DNA from: Myxococcales bacterium
GTDB taxonomy: Bacteria; Myxococcota_A; UBA9160; JALSIO01
Length of the DNA stretch: 7,864 nt
Direction: 5' to 3'
Assembly: GCA_026989995.1 (NCBI GenBank)
Contig: JALSIO010000803.1
Location: 1 to 7,864 of the forward strand
Part shown: positions 5,864 to 7,864 of the stretch, piece after piece
Position numbering within the stretch: position 1 is the stretch's first letter
Layout of the letters: each line of letters begins with the position of its first letter
The notes under the pieces: model-generated
What the model was told of the DNA's origin: nothing
The model's database searches: none
What the model saw: the letters and a program-made list of their open reading frames with translations, nothing else
Program-made: the position numbers and the translations under genes

Positions 5864-6817
5864 TCAGCGCTCGCCGACCCGCCGCCGGATCCGCTCCCCG
5901 CTGCCGCGCGCGAAGACCACCGCGGAAGGCTCGATCTCCTCGACCGTGAGGCCGAGGAAGCGATCACCCTCGCCGACCGACACGGCCGCCTCCCGGCTCC
6001 CCGGCCCCGGGGCGAGCCAGGCCGCCCGCTCCCCTGGGCGCGGATGCCAGCGGGTCCGGAGCACCACCGGCAGCGGCGGCGGAGCCCCGACGTGCGGGTG
6101 GAGCGAATCCGCGTCCGGCTCGGCGGCCCCGCGCGCCCCGACCGCTCCCGCCACGCCGTCGGGCCGCCGGGCCGCGCCCGCCTCCGCGGTCGGTGGAGCT
6201 GCGGCCGCGGGCTCGACGGCCGGTGCCGGCGCCGAATCCGAAGGCCGGACGCCGCCCGCGAGGGCGGGGGCACGCCGTTCCTCCTCCAAGGGAGGCTCCG
6301 GCCGCCTGGAGGCGGGTGTGGCCTCGGGCCGGGGGGCCGTCGCGGGCTTCCGCGGCGGCCTCGCCGACACGGTGGGGATGTCCGGCGGGAGGTCCGCGAG
6401 CTCGAGCCCCTCGCCGAGGATGCGGCCCGAGGGCACCGCCGGCGGAGTGGACGGGCGGGCAGCCAGGACCGGCCGCGGCGCGGGCGCCGGCGGCGGGGCA
6501 GCCCGGACCGCGGGTGCCCGGGCGGAATCCCGGTCTGCCGGTGTCGCCGGCTCGGGGGCAGCGGGCGGCGGCGCGGCCACGTCGGCGTTCCGCGGCCGCG
6601 GGGGCTCGCCGAAGGGCGCCTGGATGCCCAGCCAGAGGAAGACCCCGACGAGCCCGGCTCCGAGCAGCCCGAGCAGCACGTGCTGCGGCCACCGGCGGCG
6701 CCCACGGACCAGCGGCTTCCCGGGCTCCACGGCCACCACCTGCTCGCGGAGCGGCCGCTCCTCCGGCGGACGCCGATCCTCCTCCACCTTTCGGAGCGCC
6801 TTCAGGATGGTGCTCAC
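5864..6817 (-). CDS. gspB: General secretion pathway protein B-like (317 aa)
   Basis: The GspB/ExeB-type partner of GspA is an inner-membrane protein that helps place and assemble the type II secretin GspD. The start STILKALRKVEEDRR (residues 2-16) is the characteristic cytoplasmic N-terminal motif of this family. A single transmembrane helix spans about 46-65 (HVLLGLLGAGLVGVFLWLGI). A long Pro/Ala-rich periplasmic linker (about 70-240) is followed by a small C-terminal domain (about 240-317). Its LGLTVEEIEPSAVVF segment resembles the GspB fold, in which a strand pair ends in a pattern like 'leeItpdgvvl'. The C-terminal half is divergent, so the family call rests on the N-terminus, topology and neighbour. 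GTG at 6817 is preceded by GGAAGG eight bases upstream and overlaps the gspA stop as GTGA. The frame stays open upstream but only as a shadow of gspA. The 3' end faces the M20 gene. Confidence 0.85.
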   Translation of the reverse strand: MSTILKALRKVEEDRRPPEERPLREQVVAVEPGKPLVRGRRRWPQHVLLGLLGAGLVGVFLWLGIQAPFGEPPRPRNADVAAPPPAAPEPATPADRDSARAPAVRAAPPPAPAPRPVLAARPSTPPAVPSGRILGEGLELADLPPDIPTVSARPPRKPATAPRPEATPASRRPEPPLEEERRAPALAGGVRPSDSAPAPAVEPAAAAPPTAEAGAARRPDGVAGAVGARGAAEPDADSLHPHVGAPPPLPVVLRTRWHPRPGERAAWLAPGPGSREAAVSVGEGDRFLGLTVEEIEPSAVVFARGSGERIRRRVGER

Positions 6818-7864
6818 GAGAGCGCCCTTCCGGTGCTCAGCCGCGGAACGCCGTAGCGCCCGCTCGCGCCGTAGAGCGCCATCTTGGTGAGCGGCCCGAC
6901 CGCCCCGTCCGGCAGGAGGCCCCGATCGGCCTGGAAGCGCCGCACCGCTGCCGCCGTGACGGCGTCGAAGACCCCGGTCACCGGCGCGGCGTAGTACCCG
7001 AGCTCGGCGAGGGTTTCCTGCAGCCACCGCACCGCCGGACCGCGCTGGCCGGCCGCGATCAGCTCCGGCAGGGCCTCGAAGTCCCTCCAGACCAGGAAGA
7101 CCTCATCGCTCATGCGGCCGGCGAGGGCGCTCTCGCTGATGCGAACCTCCCTCCCCGGGGCGAGGCCGGCGATCCGCGCCTCCCGGCGCCCGAGGCCGGC
7201 CAACGTCAGGTAGCGGGGCGCCGCGCCGGGGAGCTGCACCGGCACGATGGCGGCGTGATCGAGCCCGCGCAGGAAGGCGAGATCCGCCCCCTGGACCCGG
7301 AGGATCGAGAGGCCGCGCGAGCGGAGCGCCAGGAAGGCCTCGCGGACACTGGCCGAGCCGAGGGCCGCCGGCGGCAGCCCCCAGCGCTCGAGCAGGGCGT
7401 CCACCGCCCACGCGGCCGTGTCCGCCGGGCTCGCCGCCCGGAGCCAGGCATCGAGCTCCGACGCCGACAGGCGCGAACCCGGCGCGGGGGCCGGGCTCGG
7501 GTCCGGCGGTGCGGGCGTGGACGGGGCAGCCGCCGCCTGCGCGGCGCCGGCACCCGGGGCCGGGTTCGGGCCGGCGGGAACGGACGCGGACGGGGCGGCC
7601 CCGGCCTCGGGCGCGGCGGTACCGGGAACCGGGCTCGGCCCGGCGGGCGAGGACGAAGCGGTCCCCCCGTCGGGGACGACGCTGCCGGGTGCCGCCTCGC
7701 CGGGCGCCACCGGCTCGGGAGCCGGGGCCAGCGGGGCCCCCGACGCGGCCGGATCTACCCCACCTCCGGGCGGCGGAACCCGCACCGCTCCGGAGCCGCT
7801 CGCGCCGGGCTCCTCGGACGCCGCCGCAGGGGGTGGCGGAGCGGCCGGCTCCACGCGGGGCGCG
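6814..7864 (-). CDS. gspA: GspA/ExeA-type protein, C-terminal part (runs off the window)
   Basis: This is the C-terminal 349 codons of a GspA/ExeA-type protein, which pairs with GspB and binds peptidoglycan so that the type II secretin can be assembled across the cell wall. The 5' end lies beyond base 7864. The frame is open to the edge, so the AAA ATPase domain and transmembrane helix expected upstream cannot be seen. Counting from the codon at 7854, residues 1-127 are an Ala/Pro/Gly-rich periplasmic linker. Residues 128-265 match the degenerate C39-peptidase-like domain of ExeA proteins. Residues 269-328 form a peptidoglycan-binding domain of the PG_binding_1 type, with GPAVRWLQETLAELGYY, then TAAAVRRFQADRGLLPDG and VGPLTKMALY. 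No cysteine occurs anywhere in the visible part, so the C39-like domain is not an active cysteine protease. The stop overlaps the gspB start, indicating an operon. Confidence 0.87.
   Translation of the reverse strand, partial: APRVEPAAPPPPAAASEEPGASGSGAVRVPPPGGGVDPAASGAPLAPAPEPVAPGEAAPGSVVPDGGTASSSPAGPSPVPGTAAPEAGAAPSASVPAGPNPAPGAGAAQAAAAPSTPAPPDPSPAPAPGSRLSASELDAWLRAASPADTAAWAVDALLERWGLPPAALGSASVREAFLALRSRGLSILRVQGADLAFLRGLDHAAIVPVQLPGAAPRYLTLAGLGRREARIAGLAPGREVRISESALAGRMSDEVFLVWRDFEALPELIAAGQRGPAVRWLQETLAELGYYAAPVTGVFDAVTAAAVRRFQADRGLLPDGAVGPLTKMALYGASGRYGVPRLSTGRALS
6826..6831 (-). promoter_or_regulatory. Ribosome binding site of gspB, inside the end of gspA
   Basis: GGAAGG lies eight bases before the GTG at 6817 on the minus strand, within the last codons of gspA. 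It selects the GTG, in agreement with the conserved STILKALR N-terminus. Confidence 0.6.
7491..7668 (-). repeat. Degenerate 69-bp tandem repeats in the GspA linker
   Basis: Plus-strand CCGGG(C/T)TCGG followed by a CCGGCGG-like block recurs at 7491, 7560 and 7629, each exactly 69 bases apart. The unit encodes 23 residues, beginning PAGPxPxPG, as seen at residues 70-78 and 93-101 of the visible protein and more loosely at 116-124. A further diverged trace lies near residue 44. It lengthens the flexible linker between the membrane anchor and the wall-binding domain. Confidence 0.7.

Noticed and set aside
5769..6890. Plus-strand open frames over gspB (373 and 343 codons)
   Set aside because: They mirror the Pro/Ala-rich linker of gspB and contain no recognisable domain; gspB has the conserved N-terminal motif and membrane helix.
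1..7864. Mobile element, CRISPR array, toxin-antitoxin pair or phage defence system
   Set aside because: No transposase, integrase, direct repeats with spacers, or small paired genes were found; all confident genes are core-type or envelope genes with matching composition.

Overview
The window is very GC-rich chromosomal DNA (roughly three quarters G+C by eye), densely packed with genes. It comes from a Gram-negative (diderm) bacterium, most likely a GC-rich proteobacterium or a related phylum. The best evidence for a diderm is the GspA/GspB (ExeA/ExeB-type) pair, which serves the outer-membrane secretin of type II secretion. No exact taxon can be read from the sequence. There are no rRNA or tRNA genes, insertion sequences, CRISPR arrays or phage genes. 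Codon usage is uniformly GC-rich, with no sign of a recently acquired island.

Layout. (1) 29-685, minus: a small COG2945-type alpha/beta hydrolase, divergent from the next unit across about 105 bp. (2) 792-2092, plus: endonuclease III (nth) followed by a Nudix hydrolase of the ADP-ribose pyrophosphatase type, joined by a TTGA start/stop overlap. (3) 2093-2391: the longest non-coding stretch, with three small hairpins, a sigma70-like promoter and a possible structured leader. (4) 2392-5656, plus: a tightly coupled trio of rhomboid intramembrane protease, DUF4097 beta-repeat protein and exported M20 metallopeptidase. Their junctions are TGATG and ATGA. (5) 5657-5863: a convergent intergenic gap. 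(6) 5864-7864, minus: gspA (C-terminal part only, running off the window edge) followed by gspB, overlapping as GTGA.

How the genes fit together. Nth and the Nudix enzyme are housekeeping functions: oxidised-base repair and nucleotide-sugar clean-up. The rhomboid/DUF4097/M20 trio is the least explained part. It places an intramembrane protease, a ladder-like repeat protein without an export signal and a secreted peptidase under what looks like one promoter, which suggests an envelope-related or proteolytic role that I cannot name. GspA and GspB normally form an inner-membrane complex that binds peptidoglycan and helps assemble the secretin GspD, so a full type II system should lie elsewhere in the genome. 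Most genes are ordinary. The points most worth checking are the coupled trio, the hairpin-rich leader before it, the arginine-rich tail on Nth, the shortened Nudix box and the 69-bp repeats in the GspA linker.
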